The notes: a model not told the origin generated them from the sequence alone. Shown: positions 16,938-26,460, counted from the first letter of the stretch. The stretch is 38,085 nucleotides of DNA from Bacillota bacterium (GCA_028724585.1 JAQYCQ010000018.1:1-38085); one strand, 5' to 3'. A program made the numbers and translations.

Positions 16938-18233
16938 TCAGCGCAAAGAGCACACGGAAACGCGCCCGAATATGTCTACGGCCATGACCGCGTCGCACTC
17001 CTCCATAACAGTCTCTGTAAGCGGAAGCTCTCCCCTTTTATCCCTGAAAACAGGCTTGATGATGACGAAGACTCCGTCTTCAGAGCGCCTGCCGGCGCAC
17101 CAGTAATCCAGGAGCGCAAAAGGATCCTTATCCCTGAGTCTCTCTACTTTTTCAATATAGCGCAGAGGGACAGCGGCACCGTCAGCCTCAAATGAATCCA
17201 GACTGACATATACGCCCTCCCTGTGGGCAGTTACCCTGCAGGAACCGATGTCGGGCATAGGACCACTCACGCGGACGTCGAAGCCGTAGCCGGCCTGCAG
17301 GGGACGCTTGAGGGCGTTGGCCGCCGCCAGCCCGCTTACGTCGGCGCATACGAAGCGGCGTCCCAGCCTTTCGGCCGAAGCCGCCAGCGTGCCGGATCCG
17401 CAGTAGAAATCGCCGCAGAGATCGCCCTCGTCAGTAGTCAGCTCTATGATCCTGTCCAGCAGGGCTTCAGGCTTCTGCGTCGCGTAGTTGAGCCGCTCAG
17501 CCGAGCTCCTGCCCACCATGTCTATCTGCCAGACGTCCTTCTGGTTGACAAGAGTATACCAGCCTATGTCGTCCTTGTATTCTTTTACGCCCTTAAACCT
17601 GTAAGGTTTAAATCCTCTGTTATACGATTTTTCCCTGCCCGGATGGAACTTGTAATCCGATGTCTTGGAATAGACCAGGATGCTGTCGTGTTTTCTGGAC
17701 AGATGCCGCTTGGCCGCGCCTCCCGACTTGTACATCCATATGATCTCGTTTATGAAATTTTTAGGGCCGAAGATCTCGTCCATGAATAGCTTGACAGCGT
17801 GGGAAGCGTGCCAGTCCAGATGGACGCAGATCACGCCCGTATCCTTGAGCGCGTCCTTCATCAGCTTGAGCCTGAGGGCCAGCTGCTCCAGGTAGTCGTC
17901 CATGCCGTTCTTCCAGCGGTCATGATAGGCGCGCAGGCGTATCTCCTTTATGTCCGGCAGGACATCCGACTTTACAGGGATGCGCGCCCCCTTGTCTCCT
18001 TCAGTAAAAAAAGGAGGATCGCAGTATATGAGATCAAACTTGTCACTGAAATTGCCTGTGATGAGCCCGTCAGCCAGTATAACGGCATTGTCTCCCAGCA
18101 GGAAAGTCCCGCCTTCTCTGCCTTCGGCTTTCATCATCGTCTCAGCGTGGACAGGCATATTTTCCGCCATCATCCTTATATACTGTTCCTCTGCCCTGTC
18201 CAGAATGCCGGGCAGCTTTCTGATCAAACTCAT
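16938..18233 (-). CDS. Orphan beta-class DNA methyltransferase (N6-adenine or N4-cytosine)
   Basis: A 431-residue methyltransferase with permuted motifs: catalytic DPPF at 72-75, TQKP at 252-255 and the SAM-binding motif I CGDFYCGSGT at 273-282. This order defines the beta group, whose members methylate adenine N6 or cytosine N4. The C-terminal ~130 residues after motif I are not a domain I recognise. No restriction endonuclease or specificity subunit is nearby. The gene overlaps the ygiQ-type gene by 4 bp (ATGA) and is followed by cca, so it is embedded in a housekeeping operon, which suggests an epigenetic rather than defence role. The recognition sequence cannot be read from the protein. 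Confidence 0.8.
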   Translation of the reverse strand: MSLIRKLPGILDRAEEQYIRMMAENMPVHAETMMKAEGREGGTFLLGDNAVILADGLITGNFSDKFDLIYCDPPFFTEGDKGARIPVKSDVLPDIKEIRLRAYHDRWKNGMDDYLEQLALRLKLMKDALKDTGVICVHLDWHASHAVKLFMDEIFGPKNFINEIIWMYKSGGAAKRHLSRKHDSILVYSKTSDYKFHPGREKSYNRGFKPYRFKGVKEYKDDIGWYTLVNQKDVWQIDMVGRSSAERLNYATQKPEALLDRIIELTTDEGDLCGDFYCGSGTLAASAERLGRRFVCADVSGLAAANALKRPLQAGYGFDVRVSGPMPDIGSCRVTAHREGVYVSLDSFEADGAAVPLRYIEKVERLRDKDPFALLDYWCAGRRSEDGVFVIIKPVFRDKRGELPLTETVMEECDAVMAVDIFGRVSVCSLR

Positions 18234-20119
18234 CTGTTCCTGCGCTTTCCGCGGGCTCCGCCCGCGCTGGAGCGCCGGCCGCGTCCGCCTTCCCTGTGAG
18301 CGGAGCTCTCGGGTTTTACTAGATATTTTCTTCCGTATCCTATAAGGTCTTCCCTGTGGATCTTATGAAGAGCCTTTCGCACCAGGTCAGCGTTCTCCGG
18401 CTTGTTGAAGTGGAGCATTGCCCTCTGCATGCGCTTTTCCTCCGGATCGTGGGCTGTGTAGACCTTCTCGCCCGCTATAGGGTCTATGCCCGTGTAGTAC
18501 ATGCAGGTGGAAAGGGTGGCGGGTGTCGGATAGAAATCCTGGACCTGGTCCGGCACGAAGCCGTGTTCGTTCAGGTAGACCGACAGCTCGCAGGCGTCTT
18601 CGAGAGTGGCGCCCGGATGGGAGGATATGAAATACGGGATTATATACTGTTTTTTGTTTATACGTTTATTTTCGGCCTCGAACTCCTTGCAGAAGCGCTC
18701 GAAAACTCTTTTAGGAGGCTTGTGCATGCGGCGCAGCACGTTGTCGGATATGTGCTCCGGCGCCACCTTCAGCTCGCCGCTGACGTGATATTTACACAAC
18801 TCTTCCATGAACGCGCCGCCGTTTTTATCGGCCATCAGATAATCGAACCTTATGCCGGAGCGGATGAATACTTTCTTTACGCCCGGCAGGCTCCTGAGCT
18901 CCCGCAGCAGATCTATGAACTCGCTGTGGTCTACTTCCAGATTAGGGCAGGGCTTTGGATATAAGCAGTCCCTGTGGGTGCAGACGCCGTGGGTCAGCTG
19001 TTTTTCGCAGGCCCTCTGCCTGAAATTGGCGGTCGGGCCGCCCACGTCGTGGATGTAGCCCTTGAAATCAGGATCGGCTATGAGGATCTTCGCCTCGCGT
19101 ATCAGGGATTCTTTGCTGCGGGCCTGTACCCGGCGTCCCTGATGGTAGGTCAGGGCGCAGAAGCTGCAGCCGCCGTAGCAGCCCCTTACTGAGGTCAGGC
19201 TGAACTTGACCTCGCGTATGGCCGGGATGCCGCCTTTTTCCTCGTACATAGGATGGTAGGTCCTCATGTAAGGCAGCTCGTAGACATCGTCAAGCTCCTG
19301 CTGGGTCAATGGATCCGCCGGCGGATTCTGAACGACGTAAACGCCTTTTCCATAGTACTCGGCCAGTCTTTTGCCGGTCACGCAGTCTGTATTCCTGTAC
19401 TGGGTCAGGAAGGACTCGGCGTACTTTTCTTTAGACGCTTTTATCTCGGCGAATGACGGAAGTATGATCAGCCTGTCGTCCCAGGCGTTGTCTTCCTCGA
19501 AGCTTCCGCTGCTGTCCCTGTAGACTGTGCCTTTTATCCAGGTAATGTCATTAACGTCCAGACCGGATGACAGGGCCTCAGCTATTTCTGCTATGGCGTG
19601 CTCGCCCATCCCGTATATGAGCAGGTCTGCCTGGGAATCTATCAGGATGGAATTCCTGACCTTGTCGTCCCAGTAGTCGTAGTGGCCCAGGCGCCTGAGG
19701 CTGGCCTCTATGCCGCCGATAATGACCGGGACTTCTTTTCCGTAGGCTTCCCTGATCCTGTTGCAGTATACGATGACCGCGCGGTCAGGCCTGTGGCCGG
19801 CTTCTCCGCCCGGCGAATAGGCATCTGTCCGGCGTCTGTGCTTGAACACCGAATAGTGGTTTACCATGGAATCTACGTTGCCCGAATTGACGAGAAAAGC
19901 CAGCCGCGGCTTTCCGAAGCGCTTGAAGTCCTCGCAGTCCCTCCAGTCAGGCTGCGGCAGGATAGCGACCTTGTAGCCCAGCGATTCCAGTACTCTGGCT
20001 ATTATCGCTGTTCCGAAGGACGAATGGTCCACGTAAGCGTCGCCGGTCACGAGCACGAAGTCCGGGCTTTCCCAGCCGCGTTCCTTTACTTCTTCAGCTG
20101 TTACTGGCAGAAATGGCAT
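18230..20119 (-). CDS. YgiQ-family radical SAM protein
   Basis: A 629-residue protein of the UPF0313/YgiQ family. The radical SAM cluster site is C314-x3-C318-x2-C321 (RGCYGGCSFCALTYHQGR). The N-terminal ~280 residues hold the family-specific domain with LVTGDAYVDHSSFG and IIGGIEASLRRLGHYDYW. The reaction is not established to my knowledge. The last ~25 residues are low-complexity and basic (SSAHREGGRGRRSS onward), and are encoded by GC-rich hairpins (18251-18265, 18298-18308) that resemble the intergenic triloop repeats. The start is 6 bp after the pyrE stop and the end overlaps the methyltransferase, so it belongs to the pyr run. Confidence 0.88.
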   Translation of the reverse strand: MPFLPVTAEEVKERGWESPDFVLVTGDAYVDHSSFGTAIIARVLESLGYKVAILPQPDWRDCEDFKRFGKPRLAFLVNSGNVDSMVNHYSVFKHRRRTDAYSPGGEAGHRPDRAVIVYCNRIREAYGKEVPVIIGGIEASLRRLGHYDYWDDKVRNSILIDSQADLLIYGMGEHAIAEIAEALSSGLDVNDITWIKGTVYRDSSGSFEEDNAWDDRLIILPSFAEIKASKEKYAESFLTQYRNTDCVTGKRLAEYYGKGVYVVQNPPADPLTQQELDDVYELPYMRTYHPMYEEKGGIPAIREVKFSLTSVRGCYGGCSFCALTYHQGRRVQARSKESLIREAKILIADPDFKGYIHDVGGPTANFRQRACEKQLTHGVCTHRDCLYPKPCPNLEVDHSEFIDLLRELRSLPGVKKVFIRSGIRFDYLMADKNGGAFMEELCKYHVSGELKVAPEHISDNVLRRMHKPPKRVFERFCKEFEAENKRINKKQYIIPYFISSHPGATLEDACELSVYLNEHGFVPDQVQDFYPTPATLSTCMYYTGIDPIAGEKVYTAHDPEEKRMQRAMLHFNKPENADLVRKALHKIHREDLIGYGRKYLVKPESSAHREGGRGRRSSAGGARGKRRNR

Positions 20120-20125
20120 GATGAG

Positions 20126-20815
20126 CTACTCCATTACACAATACTTGGCCATATAGTTTTCCATAGCCTCTTTTGTCGCGTCGTCTATCACTACTTTGCC
20201 GTTTACCGGTACATTGTACAGGGTGTCTATGACTTCGCGGACTGTGACGATCGGGTATGTCTTGATCCCGAATTCTTCTTCTATCTCTTTGATGGCTGTC
20301 TTTTCTCCCTGGCCGCGTTCCATGCGGTCTACGGAAACTATGAGAGCTTCTACTTTTACATCGGCTGCGCCCATGAGTATAGGCAGGGTTTCGCGGACTG
20401 CTGTTCCCGCTGTTATCACGTCTTCTGTGATGATGACTCTGTCGCCGTCTTTGAGCTTCTGGCCTACCATGATGCCGCCTTCGCCGTGATCTTTCTTTTC
20501 TTTGCGGTTGAAGCAGTAGCCGACGTTCATGCTGTAGTTTTCGTAGAGTGCTGCTGCTGTGTTGACGCAGAGGGGGATGCCTTTATATGCCGGTCCGAAT
20601 AATACGTCGGGCTGGCCGCTGATGTCGCCGTTCTTGATATGTTCTGTTATGCATTCGGCGTAGTATCTGCCGAGCTTTGAGGCTTGTTCGCCCGTGTGGT
20701 AGTTGCCTGTGTTTACGAAGTATGGTGTGTTGCGGCCGCTCTTTGTGACGAAGTCGCCGAATGTGAGTACGCCTGCTGATACCATGAATTTGATAAAGTC
20801 TTCTTTATATCCCAT
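20126..20815 (-). CDS. pyrE: Orotate phosphoribosyltransferase
   Basis: A 229-residue enzyme converting orotate and PRPP to OMP. The PRPP-binding motif VIITEDVITAGTAVRE lies around residues 125-140, and the N-terminal SGRNTPYFVNTG is typical. I start at ATG 20815 because GGAGGA lies 10 nt upstream; the frame is open to 20872, but the extra residues lack a ribosome binding site. It is last of the pyr genes, separated from pyrD by 110 bp without a terminator or gene. Confidence 0.94.
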   Translation of the reverse strand: MGYKEDFIKFMVSAGVLTFGDFVTKSGRNTPYFVNTGNYHTGEQASKLGRYYAECITEHIKNGDISGQPDVLFGPAYKGIPLCVNTAAALYENYSMNVGYCFNRKEKKDHGEGGIMVGQKLKDGDRVIITEDVITAGTAVRETLPILMGAADVKVEALIVSVDRMERGQGEKTAIKEIEEEFGIKTYPIVTVREVIDTLYNVPVNGKVVIDDATKEAMENYMAKYCVME

Positions 20816-20925
20816 TTTTCTGATTCCTCCAATATGCGGATCTGGCAGTATCGTTTTTCGCCACATGTCCACATCACTAAAGCCTGGCGCAAAACGACAA
20901 CCGACAGCTCCGCTGCTGCGGCTGC

Positions 20926-21867
20926 TTAGAAGTCGAATGCTTCTTTAAGTCCTGATATGGTCGCGAAATTGTTATCGTGCATGTAGTCGATGAGCTCTGA
21001 TTTTATCCTGACCATCGCTGTCGGGTCCATCAGCGAGGCTGTGCCTATGCCGACTGCTGACGCGCCTGCGGCGAGGAATTCTACCACATCTGTGCCTTTT
21101 GTTATTCCGCCCAGGCCTATGACCGGGACGTCTACTGCTTTTGCTGTCTCCCATACCATGCGCAGGGCTATAGGCTTGACTGCCGGGCCTGAGAATCCGC
21201 CTTTTATATTTGCCAGTACTGGGCGTCTGCGTTTCAGGTCTATGGCCATTCCGAACAGTGTGTTTATGAGCGAAACGGCATCCGCGCCGGCGTCTTCTAC
21301 CGCCTGTGCTATCACCGTTATGTCCGTCACGTTCGGTGTCAGCTTTACTATCAGCGGCTTGTCTATTACTTTTTTTACTTCTCTTGTCACTTTAGCGGCT
21401 AGTTCCGGATCTGTTCCAAAGGCTATGCCGCCCTGGCTCACGTTCGGGCAGGAAATATTGAGCTCGAACATGTCTATCTCATCTCGCCCGCTCAGGGCCT
21501 CTGCCGCGCTGACGTATTCGTCCACGCTGTGCCCCGCCAGGTTAGTTATTATCTTAGTGTCGAAACTGCTCAGATAAGGAAGCAGCTCAGCTTTATACCA
21601 GTCTGTGCCTTTGTTCTCGAGGCCCACCGAGTTCAGCATGCCGCCGTAGGTCTCGGCGATACGCGGCAGAGGGTTGCCATCCCATGGAACTGCTGAGATA
21701 CCCTTCGTAACGGCTGCTCCCAGCTCGTTCAGGTCGTAAAACTCAGAGCTTTCCCACGGCGAGAATGTTCCGGATGCCGGCATGATGGGGTTGGAAAGCT
21801 CCACTCCCGCTATTTCTACCCTGAGATCTACGCCCAGGTCCTGCGCTTTTTTATCGAGCTCAGTCAT
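20926..21867 (-). CDS. pyrD: Dihydroorotate dehydrogenase, catalytic subunit (class 1B)
   Basis: A 313-residue FMN enzyme. The active-site base is cysteine C140 in NISCPNVSQGG, which marks class 1 enzymes. The N-terminal NPIMPASGTF and C-terminal VIGLGGI and GASAVGIGTA form the FMN and phosphate sites. Class 1B enzymes pair with PyrK and use NAD+, fitting an anaerobe without respiratory quinone. Its start overlaps pyrK by 8 bp, supporting complex formation. Confidence 0.94.
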   Translation of the reverse strand: MTELDKKAQDLGVDLRVEIAGVELSNPIMPASGTFSPWESSEFYDLNELGAAVTKGISAVPWDGNPLPRIAETYGGMLNSVGLENKGTDWYKAELLPYLSSFDTKIITNLAGHSVDEYVSAAEALSGRDEIDMFELNISCPNVSQGGIAFGTDPELAAKVTREVKKVIDKPLIVKLTPNVTDITVIAQAVEDAGADAVSLINTLFGMAIDLKRRRPVLANIKGGFSGPAVKPIALRMVWETAKAVDVPVIGLGGITKGTDVVEFLAAGASAVGIGTASLMDPTAMVRIKSELIDYMHDNNFATISGLKEAFDF

Positions 21868-22693
21868 GCCAGATCACCTCGCTTCCTCTGAAAACAGGTC
21901 CGTCACAGCAGACCCTTCTATGTGTCTTTATGATATTGCCGTTTTCATCCGGCTCTTTCACATCGATGCTGCAGCCCATGCAGACTCCGTAACCGCAGCC
22001 CATGCGTTCTTCCATGGAAACCTGCAGATGGCTGTCGTCTGAACGGTCTTTGATATATCTTCCCACTGCCTTGAGCATAGGTCCCGGTCCGCAGGCAAAA
22101 TATTCATCGCCTTCCAGTTCAGTGACCCTCATGCAGTCCACTACTGTACCGAGGAAAGAGCTCTCGTCTGGCTCGTCCGTAGTCACCAGCACCCTGCAGT
22201 CTGCGTCCCTGAAATCCTCGACCAGGAACTTGTCTTTCCTGAAGCCAAGGACCGCCGTAGCGTTCACGCCCATCTTCCTGAGCGTCTTAGCCAGGAAGAG
22301 CAGCGGAGAGCATCCGACGCCGCCGCCGATGATGACAGCTGAACGTCCGGATGCCCCTGCGCCTGAGACACTGTCGTCGAAAACCGACAGGTCGAAGCCG
22401 TTGCCGAGAGGTCCCGCGATCCGGTAGAGGGTTCCTCTCTCCGCCTGAGACATCTCTTCTGTACCCTGGCCGACTACCTGATATACGATATCGACCGTGC
22501 CCTCTGACGAATTCGCGTCGCAGATGCCGAACGGGCGCGGAAGTATCAGGCTTTTGTCAGCCGGATATATGTTTACGAACTGCCCTGCCGCGGCTTCCGC
22601 AGCCGCCTCGGGTACGTACATGCTCATGCGGAAAATGCCCGGAGAGATCTCCTCGTTGGAGAGCACCTCCGCCTCTAGAATCTTCTTTGCCAA
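21860..22693 (-). CDS. pyrK: Dihydroorotate dehydrogenase electron-transfer subunit
   Basis: A 277-residue FAD and iron-sulphur protein of the ferredoxin-reductase type. LPRPFGIC (51-58) binds FAD, IIGGGVGCSPL (121-131) and ACGPGPML (200-207) form the NAD site, and the [2Fe-2S] cluster cysteines are C233, C238 and C241 plus C262 or C263. It passes electrons from PyrD to NAD+. The start codon is TTG at 22693, set by GGGAGG 6 nt upstream; no ATG or GTG fits as well. Confidence 0.93.
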   Translation of the reverse strand: MAKKILEAEVLSNEEISPGIFRMSMYVPEAAAEAAAGQFVNIYPADKSLILPRPFGICDANSSEGTVDIVYQVVGQGTEEMSQAERGTLYRIAGPLGNGFDLSVFDDSVSGAGASGRSAVIIGGGVGCSPLLFLAKTLRKMGVNATAVLGFRKDKFLVEDFRDADCRVLVTTDEPDESSFLGTVVDCMRVTELEGDEYFACGPGPMLKAVGRYIKDRSDDSHLQVSMEERMGCGYGVCMGCSIDVKEPDENGNIIKTHRRVCCDGPVFRGSEVIWHD

Positions 22694-22714
22694 ATCAAAC
22701 CTCCCGTCAGACCG

Positions 22715-23650
22715 CTAATATGTTATTCCTTTTCTATTGAGCGCGGCAGCCAGGTCTTCTCTCATCCTCACAGCCGCGTCGGCAGCAGCCTGCGCGTAAT
22801 CTTTTTCACCGTATTTAGGATCTTTTTTATATGCTGCTGTTATTCCTCTGGAGCTGCTGATTATGGCTCCAAGCCCTTTTTCATCGAAGAAACCTGCCAC
22901 GTCATCAGCCTTGCCGCCCTGCGCTCCGTATCCCGGAACCAGGAAGAATGTGTGCGGCATGCGTTTCCTGAGCAGCTCTCCCTGCTCTCTGTGAGTAGCG
23001 CCGACAACTGCTCCTACTTCGCTGTAGCCGTGCCCGCCGATCAGGTATTCGCCCCACTTTTCAGTGAGGTCGCCCACCGCCTCGAAGAGACGCCTGCCAT
23101 CGGCAAGCTCCTGCTCCTGGATCTCGGCACTGCTGGGATTGCTGGTCCTTACCAGTATGAAAATGCCTTTTTTATATGCGTCGCACTGGTTCAGGAAGGG
23201 CTTTATGCCGTCCGTACCCAGATAAGGATTTACGGTAACAGCGTCTTCTGACCATGTATCCTGATGCTCGCCGTTTATGATTACGCCGCCCAGATGCGCC
23301 GCGTAAGCTAGGGCTGTCGAGGAGATATCCCCTCTTTTTATGTCGCCGATGACTGTGAGCCCTCTGCCCTGAGCGTACTCGCAGGTGGCGTTGTAAGCCT
23401 GCAGGCCCGGTATGCCAAAGCGCTCGTACATAGCGATCTGAGGCTTTACTGCCGGCACTATCTCATAGACAGCGTCTATCACTGCCCTGTTGAACTCCAG
23501 GAACATGCCGGCGTAAGCAGCCGCGCTCATTCCCATGCGTTCGAAATACTTGGCCTTCAGAAAATCAGGCATTATCTCCGGTGTCGGGTCCAGCCCCACC
23601 ACCGAAGGATTTTTCTTCTCTAAAATATCTTCAATAAGTTTATCAATCAT
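22715..23650 (-). CDS. pyrF: Orotidine 5'-phosphate decarboxylase (type 2)
   Basis: A 311-residue enzyme, the longer type 2 form found in many Clostridia and actinobacteria, converting OMP to UMP. The catalytic Asp-Lys-Asp set is D103, K105 and D108 in IGDIKRGDI. VVGLDPTPEIMP at the N-terminus and VPGYGAQGGKADDV near the C-terminus bind the substrate phosphate. It lies between pyrC and pyrK with 48- and 21-bp gaps. Confidence 0.93.
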   Translation of the reverse strand: MIDKLIEDILEKKNPSVVGLDPTPEIMPDFLKAKYFERMGMSAAAYAGMFLEFNRAVIDAVYEIVPAVKPQIAMYERFGIPGLQAYNATCEYAQGRGLTVIGDIKRGDISSTALAYAAHLGGVIINGEHQDTWSEDAVTVNPYLGTDGIKPFLNQCDAYKKGIFILVRTSNPSSAEIQEQELADGRRLFEAVGDLTEKWGEYLIGGHGYSEVGAVVGATHREQGELLRKRMPHTFFLVPGYGAQGGKADDVAGFFDEKGLGAIISSSRGITAAYKKDPKYGEKDYAQAAADAAVRMREDLAAALNRKGITY

Positions 23651-23698
23651 TTTCCTGCGTCTGCTGTATTTATCAGCTAATATATGCGAATGTATTAA

Positions 23699-25036
23699 TT
23701 ATCTTTCGAATATGACATTTCCGCCGGCAATAGTCATTACGACCGCTCCGCGGACCTCCGCTCCCGCGAAAGGCGTGTTCTCGGACTTAGAGCGGAAGCC
23801 TGACGCCGGTACGGTCCAGACTTCGTCCGGATCCAGCACCGCTATATCCGCGCGCGTTCCCGGCGCGAGCGTACCGCCGCCGCAGCCCAGTATCTTGGCC
23901 GGATTCGCGCTCATAAGTTCTATGAGACGGGACGGGCTCATGCCGTTGTCATGTACAAGTACCTTGTTGCTCATGGCAAAGCTGGTCTCGAGTCCTATAA
24001 CTCCAAAAGGCGCCTTTATAAATTCTCTCGATTTTTCCTCTATGCTGTGAGGGGCGTGGTCTGTAGCTATGGCGTCCAGAGTGCCGTCCATGAGAGCGTC
24101 GATGACAGCCTGGCGGTCTCTCGCGCTCCTGAGAGGAGGGTTCATCTTCCTGTGGGTGTCTACTGTCGCGCCCTTTGGAGACTTGCACCTGTGGTAGTTG
24201 CCCTTGCTGTTGCCGCCGACGATGATATCCTCGTCAGTAAGGGTGAAATAATGAGGCGCTGTTTCAGCCGTGGCTTTTATGCCCCGCTTCTTTGCCATGC
24301 GGATAAGCTCCAGGCTCTCCGAGGTACTGATGTGCTGCAGATGGATGGCTCCGCCTGTCTCCTCGGCAAGCAGCATATCACGTATAGCGATCATAGACTC
24401 CGCTTCCTCAGGAATGCCCGGCAGCCCGGTGAGGCCTGCCGCCGTTCCCCTGTGGACGCAGCCCGCGTCCCTGATCTCCGGCTGTTCAGTGTGGTCCAGC
24501 ACCGGAAGGCCAAGAGCGGCTGCCTTTCTCAGAGCCTCGCGCATGAGCTTTACACTCGATACCGAATGGCCGTCCTCTGTGACCGCGGCAGCCCCGGCCT
24601 TTTTCAGAGCCGCGAAGTCCGTAAGTTCTTTGCCTCGCTGGCCTACTGTGATAGCGCCGGTCTGCAGTACTCTGACTCCATTGGCGTTTCCCGCTTTCTG
24701 GAGCACATATTTTATCTTTTCAGGCGTATCTATGACCGGCATGGTGTTCGGCATGCAGCAGACAGCCGTAAAACCGCCTGCCGCTGCCGACTCGCAGCCT
24801 GTAAAAATATCTTCTTTGTATTCCTGGCCCGGATCCCTGAAGTGGACGTGCATGTCTATGAGTCCCGGAACGACCCAGCAGCCGCCGGCGTCTATTACCC
24901 TGTCGAAGCTGCCGACCGGTGTCTGTCCCGGTTCGTTCACCGACACTATCCTGCCGGCGTCTACAACTATGTCCGCGGAGCGGTCGATATCAGAAGCAGG
25001 ATCTATCACCCTGCCTCCAGTGATGAGCATTCTCAT
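23699..25036 (-). CDS. pyrC: Dihydroorotase, class I
   Basis: A 445-residue zinc amidohydrolase that closes carbamoyl aspartate to dihydroorotate. Metal and catalytic residues: H63 and H65 (HVHFRDPG), D155 (EDGHSV, the aspartate bridge of class I), H182 (DHTEQP), H235 (QHIST) and D326 (ATDHAPH). Between the conserved TLTDEDI and KMNPPLR segments there is an extra loop at about 275-296 rich in glycine and lysine (start GGNSKGNYHRCK). It is about 18 residues longer than in Bacillus PyrC as I recall it. AGGAG is 6 nt before the ATG. Confidence 0.92.
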   Translation of the reverse strand: MRMLITGGRVIDPASDIDRSADIVVDAGRIVSVNEPGQTPVGSFDRVIDAGGCWVVPGLIDMHVHFRDPGQEYKEDIFTGCESAAAGGFTAVCCMPNTMPVIDTPEKIKYVLQKAGNANGVRVLQTGAITVGQRGKELTDFAALKKAGAAAVTEDGHSVSSVKLMREALRKAAALGLPVLDHTEQPEIRDAGCVHRGTAAGLTGLPGIPEEAESMIAIRDMLLAEETGGAIHLQHISTSESLELIRMAKKRGIKATAETAPHYFTLTDEDIIVGGNSKGNYHRCKSPKGATVDTHRKMNPPLRSARDRQAVIDALMDGTLDAIATDHAPHSIEEKSREFIKAPFGVIGLETSFAMSNKVLVHDNGMSPSRLIELMSANPAKILGCGGGTLAPGTRADIAVLDPDEVWTVPASGFRSKSENTPFAGAEVRGAVVMTIAGGNVIFER

Positions 25037-25045
25037 GATCCGCTC

Positions 25046-25480
25046 CTATTCGTTGTCCATAGAAACTATTTCATCGCAGTAGATGCATCTGTACTCTTTG
25101 CGTTCAGCGTCGTTGAGCACGAATATATGCTTGAGGCCCCTCTCCGACGAGGTTACGCAGCGAGGGTTCTTGCATTTGATGACATCCTCCACGCGCTTAG
25201 GGAGAGTCGGCTTGAGCTTGGCCTTTATCTCCTCGTTCTCTATGATGTTTACAGTGGCATCCTGGTCTATCATGCCTACGACATCCATATCCACAGCCCT
25301 GCTGTTGACGTTCTCTATCTTGATGATGTCCTTTTTGCCGCGTTTTTTGCTGGGAGCGTTCATGATGATTGCTACTGTGTCGTTCTCATTGTCGAAGTTG
25401 AGGTAGCTCATGAGCTTCATGCCTAATCCGGCTTTGATGTGGTCTATAACGATCCCGTTCTTAATGCTGTCTATTACCAT
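25046..25480 (-). CDS. pyrI: Aspartate carbamoyltransferase regulatory chain
   Basis: A 144-residue protein with an N-terminal nucleotide-binding domain and a C-terminal zinc site of four cysteines (C103, C108, C132, C135) that contacts the catalytic chain. In PyrBI complexes this chain confers CTP inhibition. Presence of PyrI implies a class B, allosterically controlled enzyme. The gene starts 2 bp after pyrB, with GGAGG overlapping the pyrB end. Confidence 0.95.
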   Translation of the reverse strand: MVIDSIKNGIVIDHIKAGLGMKLMSYLNFDNENDTVAIIMNAPSKKRGKKDIIKIENVNSRAVDMDVVGMIDQDATVNIIENEEIKAKLKPTLPKRVEDVIKCKNPRCVTSSERGLKHIFVLNDAERKEYRCIYCDEIVSMDNE

Positions 25481-25482
25481 AT

Positions 25483-26409
25483 TTATGCCTCCAGTCCCAG
25501 TATCTTCATTACGAGGGCCATTCTAACGTACATGCCCAGCCTTACCTGATCGAAGTAATGGGCTCTCGGGTCTTCGTCGACCTCTGTCGCTATCTCATTG
25601 ACTCTAGGCAGCGGATGCATGATGATCATGTCGTCCTTGGCCAGCTTCATCTTGTTGCCGTCGAGGATGAAGGAATCCTTCAGCCTTACGTAATCGTCCT
25701 CGTTGAAGAAACGTTCCTTCTGTACTCTGGTCATATACAGAACGTCCAGCTCCGGAAGCACGTCTTCCATATGGCGGACCTCCTCATACTGCATGCCGTT
25801 CTTTTCTATTATGCTCTTCCTGATGTATGGAGGGACCACCAGCTCCTCAGGCGAGATCAGCTTCAGGGTGATGTTCTCACAGCGGGAGAGGGCCTTGATG
25901 AGCGAGTGGACAGTCCTGCCGAACATGAGGTCTCCACAGAGCCCTATAGTCAGGTTGTTCAGCCTTCCTTTGTATTCTCTGATGGTCATGAGGTCTGTGA
26001 GGGTCTGGCTCGGATGCTGGTGTCCGCCGTCGCCCGCGTTGATGACCGGTACGTAGGAATGCTCTGCCGCTACTCTAGGCGCGCCCTCTTTAGGGTGCCT
26101 CATTACGATAACGTCGGCGAAGCAGCCTACTGTCCTGATGGTATCCGCGATGCTCTCGCCCTTGGATACCGATGACGAAGCGGCGTCTGAGAATCCCATG
26201 ACGCTTCCGCCCAGCCTCAGCATAGCAGACGTGAAGCTCAGCCTTGTGCGGGTACTCGGCTCGTAGAAGAGAGTTCCCATTATCTTTCCGTCCGCGATAT
26301 GCGCGTACTTTTCAGGGTCAGCGATGATATCATCAGCTGTCTCAAAGAGATCTTCCATTTCTTCCACTGTCAGATCCATCGGCTCAAGCACACTTTTTCC
26401 TTTAAGCAC
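25483..26409 (-). CDS. pyrB: Aspartate carbamoyltransferase catalytic chain
   Basis: A 308-residue enzyme, first committed step of pyrimidine synthesis. The carbamoyl phosphate site is [12 protein letters not shown] (48-59), the mobile loop [12 protein letters not shown] follows at 82-93, and HPSQTLTDL binds further on. The start codon is GTG at 26409 with AGGAGG upstream; there is no in-frame ATG nearby. It is the first pyr gene, 51 bp after mscS. No PyrR-binding attenuator or terminator-antiterminator pair fits in that gap, so pyr control must act further upstream or by another route. Confidence 0.95.
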   Translation of the reverse strand: MLKGKSVLEPMDLTVEEMEDLFETADDIIADPEKYAHIADGKIMGTLFYEPSTRTRLSFTSAMLRLGGSVMGFSDAASSSVSKGESIADTIRTVGCFADVIVMRHPKEGAPRVAAEHSYVPVINAGDGGHQHPSQTLTDLMTIREYKGRLNNLTIGLCGDLMFGRTVHSLIKALSRCENITLKLISPEELVVPPYIRKSIIEKNGMQYEEVRHMEDVLPELDVLYMTRVQKERFFNEDDYVRLKDSFILDGNKMKLAKDDMIIMHPLPRVNEIATEVDEDPRAHYFDQVRLGMYVRMALVMKILGLEA

Positions 26410-26460
26410 TTGTTTGTACCTCCTGCTTTATCCTGTTTATCGGGCATTTCCGTTTTCCTG

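Noticed and set aside
23951-25426. A 491-codon open frame on the plus strand
   Set aside because: Antisense to pyrC and pyrI with intact catalytic residues; composition is that of a shadow frame.
26410-26460. PyrR-type attenuator before pyrB
   Set aside because: The 51-bp gap is too short and has no terminator or antiterminator hairpin.
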